Origin: Faecalibacterium sp. UBA1819
Lineage (GTDB): Bacteria > Bacillota > Clostridia > Oscillospirales > Ruminococcaceae
DNA: 64,000 nucleotides
Assembly: GCA_002315015.1 (NCBI GenBank)
Contig: DCEX01000029.1
Location: 114,665-178,664, forward strand
Reading direction: 5' to 3'
This document shows positions 63,026 through 64,000 of the stretch, piece after piece. The first letter of the stretch is position 1. The number at the start of each line of letters is the position of its first letter. Under the pieces are notes generated by a model. It was not told the origin of the DNA, ran no database searches, and saw nothing but the letters and a program-made list of their open reading frames with translations. The translations under genes were made by a program, and so were the position numbers.

Positions 63026-63226
63026 CTATCGCTCGATTTCTACAATATCGGAAATTTCACAATCAAGAGCAACACAGATTTTCACAAGAACTTCCAATGA
63101 CACGTAATCATTACGACTTAATCTTGCTAATGTACTTTGGCTAATTTGTGCAATGTCTTTTAACTGAGATTTTTTCAAATCTTTATCTATCAGCATTTTC
63201 CATAGCTTTTTATAGCTAACACTCAT
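63026..63226 (-). CDS. Small XRE-family regulator, possible R-M controller
   Basis: The 66-residue protein is almost entirely a Cro/CI helix-turn-helix of the YozG type: YKKLWKMLIDKDLKKSQLKD, then SQSTLARLSRNDYVSLEVLV and CVALDCEISDIVEIE. It lies directly upstream of mod on the same strand, the position of controller (C) proteins in many R-M systems, so it may regulate mod and res. A good promoter lies at 63275-63303 and a palindrome at 63312-63325. This regulatory role is an inference. Confidence 0.8.
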   Translation of the reverse strand: MSVSYKKLWKMLIDKDLKKSQLKDIAQISQSTLARLSRNDYVSLEVLVKICVALDCEISDIVEIER

Positions 63227-63274
63227 ATTTTCACCTCACCTAAACTACTTGTTTCCGCATCCAATTTTGTTTCT

Positions 63275-63303
63275 ATTATAAGTTATAATTTATCAAAATA
63301 CAA
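63275..63303 (-). promoter_or_regulatory. Promoter of the small XRE regulator
   Basis: On the minus strand TTGTAT (63298-63303) and TATAAT (63275-63280) are separated by 17 bases, with the start codon 49 bases downstream of the -10. Confidence 0.65.
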
Positions 63304-63311
63304 TATTTTAA

Positions 63312-63325
63312 TGTCAGTACTGACA
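63312..63325. promoter_or_regulatory. Perfect palindrome, operator candidate
   Basis: TGTCAGTACTGACA is a perfect 14-base palindrome, eight bases upstream of the -35 of the XRE promoter. It fits a binding site for a dimeric helix-turn-helix protein. Confidence 0.5.
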
Positions 63326-63529
63326 CAAATACTTTTTTTCACAAATGAACGAGAAATAAAAATATGTTTTAACTCGGCAAGCAGCGTACTCCTGTACAGG
63401 GTTATTCATTTTTTATTTCATCTTTGGCCCTATTTTCAAAAATTGCTTATTAGGACAGCAACCTCAATCCCCTTAAAAAAACATCTATTACGTTGGCTGG
63501 GCGGTCATTCTGATTGTTTATACCGTTAA

Positions 63530-63795
63530 TATTATAAGAAATAATGGTAAAAAGGGCGGGCAAATATAATAAGCAATCATACCACACTTTTCTTACCCGC
63601 CGGTAATACGGTCCTACTCCTGTTTGGAGAGAAAAAATTCTTTATCAGCAGTCTTGGCATCGCATCCATAAGTTCCGATAAAGCCACATCCTTAGTTTTC
63701 TTAGCATTTTGCGAATACTCTATGCAATCTACCAAACATTGTGCCACTGACTTGCCAGTGTTAACGTAAAGCATAATCAATCTGGTTGCAGCCAT
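63530..63795 (-). pseudogene. Decayed N-terminal fragment of a conjugative relaxase
   Basis: The first 30 codons (MAATRLIMLYVNTGKSVAQC, then EYSQNAKKTKD) match the start of relaxases of clostridial integrative elements. After a frameshift near 63700 another frame continues GTYGCDAKTADKEFFLSKQE, then a TAG where a tyrosine is expected, then DRITGG and a further stop, and EKCGMIAYYICPPF, which resembles the relaxase sequence around QKSDVIAYHIRQSF. At least one frameshift and two stops destroy it. It marks a lost mobilisable element beside the R-M locus. Confidence 0.7.
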
Positions 63796-64000
63796 AAATT
63801 TACATCTTTGGTAGAAATCGTGTTAGTTATTATTTCTCAAATAATGGTGTGATGTAAGACCAGTAAAATCTCAAAATTTCTTGATTTTACCAATAATGGG
63901 ATTTTTAATCAAAAAATAAGGCTGATGAGTAAATTTACAGATGAAAATTATTTGTAAATATGGTATAATATGTTAAAATAAGAGATAATCTCTAATTATC
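63796..64000. other. AT-rich end of the window
   Basis: No gene is seen. On the plus strand an extended -10 (TGGTATAAT, ending near 63967) may be a promoter reading out of the window. Confidence 0.35.

Larger units (their letters stand above)
63227..63529. other. AT-rich region around the regulator promoter
   Basis: Apart from the promoter and palindrome listed separately, this roughly 300-base stretch shows only short open frames on both strands that look like decayed sequence. No feature with recognisable homology was found. Confidence 0.4.

Noticed and set aside
63311..63529. 72-codon plus-strand frame upstream of the XRE regulator
   Set aside because: It has no ribosome binding site, begins inside the palindrome and has no recognisable sequence; the region looks decayed.
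1..64000. CRISPR arrays, tRNA and rRNA genes
   Set aside because: No regularly spaced repeats, cloverleaf sequences or rRNA segments were recognised anywhere in the window.

Overview
This is a chromosomal segment from a low-GC Gram-positive anaerobe, most likely class Clostridia and probably Oscillospiraceae (Ruminococcaceae-like). The evidence is the gene orders (nadD/yqeK-rsfS-leuS, plsX-rnc-smc-ftsY, infC-rpmI-rplT, trmFO-topA-dprA), the AddAB recombinase, a type III glutamine synthetase, the sporulation regulator SpoIIID and Bacillus-like promoters and ribosome binding sites. The core half is moderately GC-rich. The right end from about 52.5 kb is visibly more AT-rich. No rRNA, tRNA or CRISPR array was seen.

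Positions 1-35,040 are almost entirely minus-strand housekeeping genes in long runs. In transcription order they are: murD and a GNAT; a PLP enzyme and cysS; GNAT-addB-addA; infC-rpmI-rplT with its own promoter, an attenuator leader of the L20 type and an AUU start codon; an rRNA methyltransferase and dprA; topA-trmFO-plsX-rnc-smc-ftsY-rdgB-yhbY; a fused nadD-yqeK; two LCP cell-wall ligases; rsfS-leuS; rpsU; and the start of a yqeG-like phosphatase. A 162 bp element with 15 bp terminal inverted repeats lies between topA and dprA.

Positions 35,100-52,000 are mixed-strand metabolism and transport. They hold glutamine synthetase III and a nitrilase-family hydrolase (plus strand), a BMP-type nucleoside ABC transporter, a cupin/oxidoreductase pair, an orphan mtnA-like isomerase, a small XRE regulator, potABC without potD, a small alarmone synthetase and a membrane zinc peptidase.

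Positions 52,000-64,000 are accessory. A half-length spoIIID copy precedes an intact spoIIID. A roughly 300 bp block covering the 3' end of spoIIID and its terminator recurs, decayed, 2.87 kb downstream. Between the repeats lie an AbrB-like protein overlapping a compact HipA-like kinase (a probable toxin-antitoxin pair with an unusual architecture) and a small protein with a HEPN-like RxxxxH motif. Beyond the second repeat is a type III-like restriction-modification locus with an Abi_C/HEPN-like gene between mod and res, then a small XRE regulator and a decayed conjugative relaxase fragment. I read this as a layered defence island built beside spoIIID by mobile elements. The kinase/AbrB module and the Abi-containing R-M operon are the best candidates for a little-described system.
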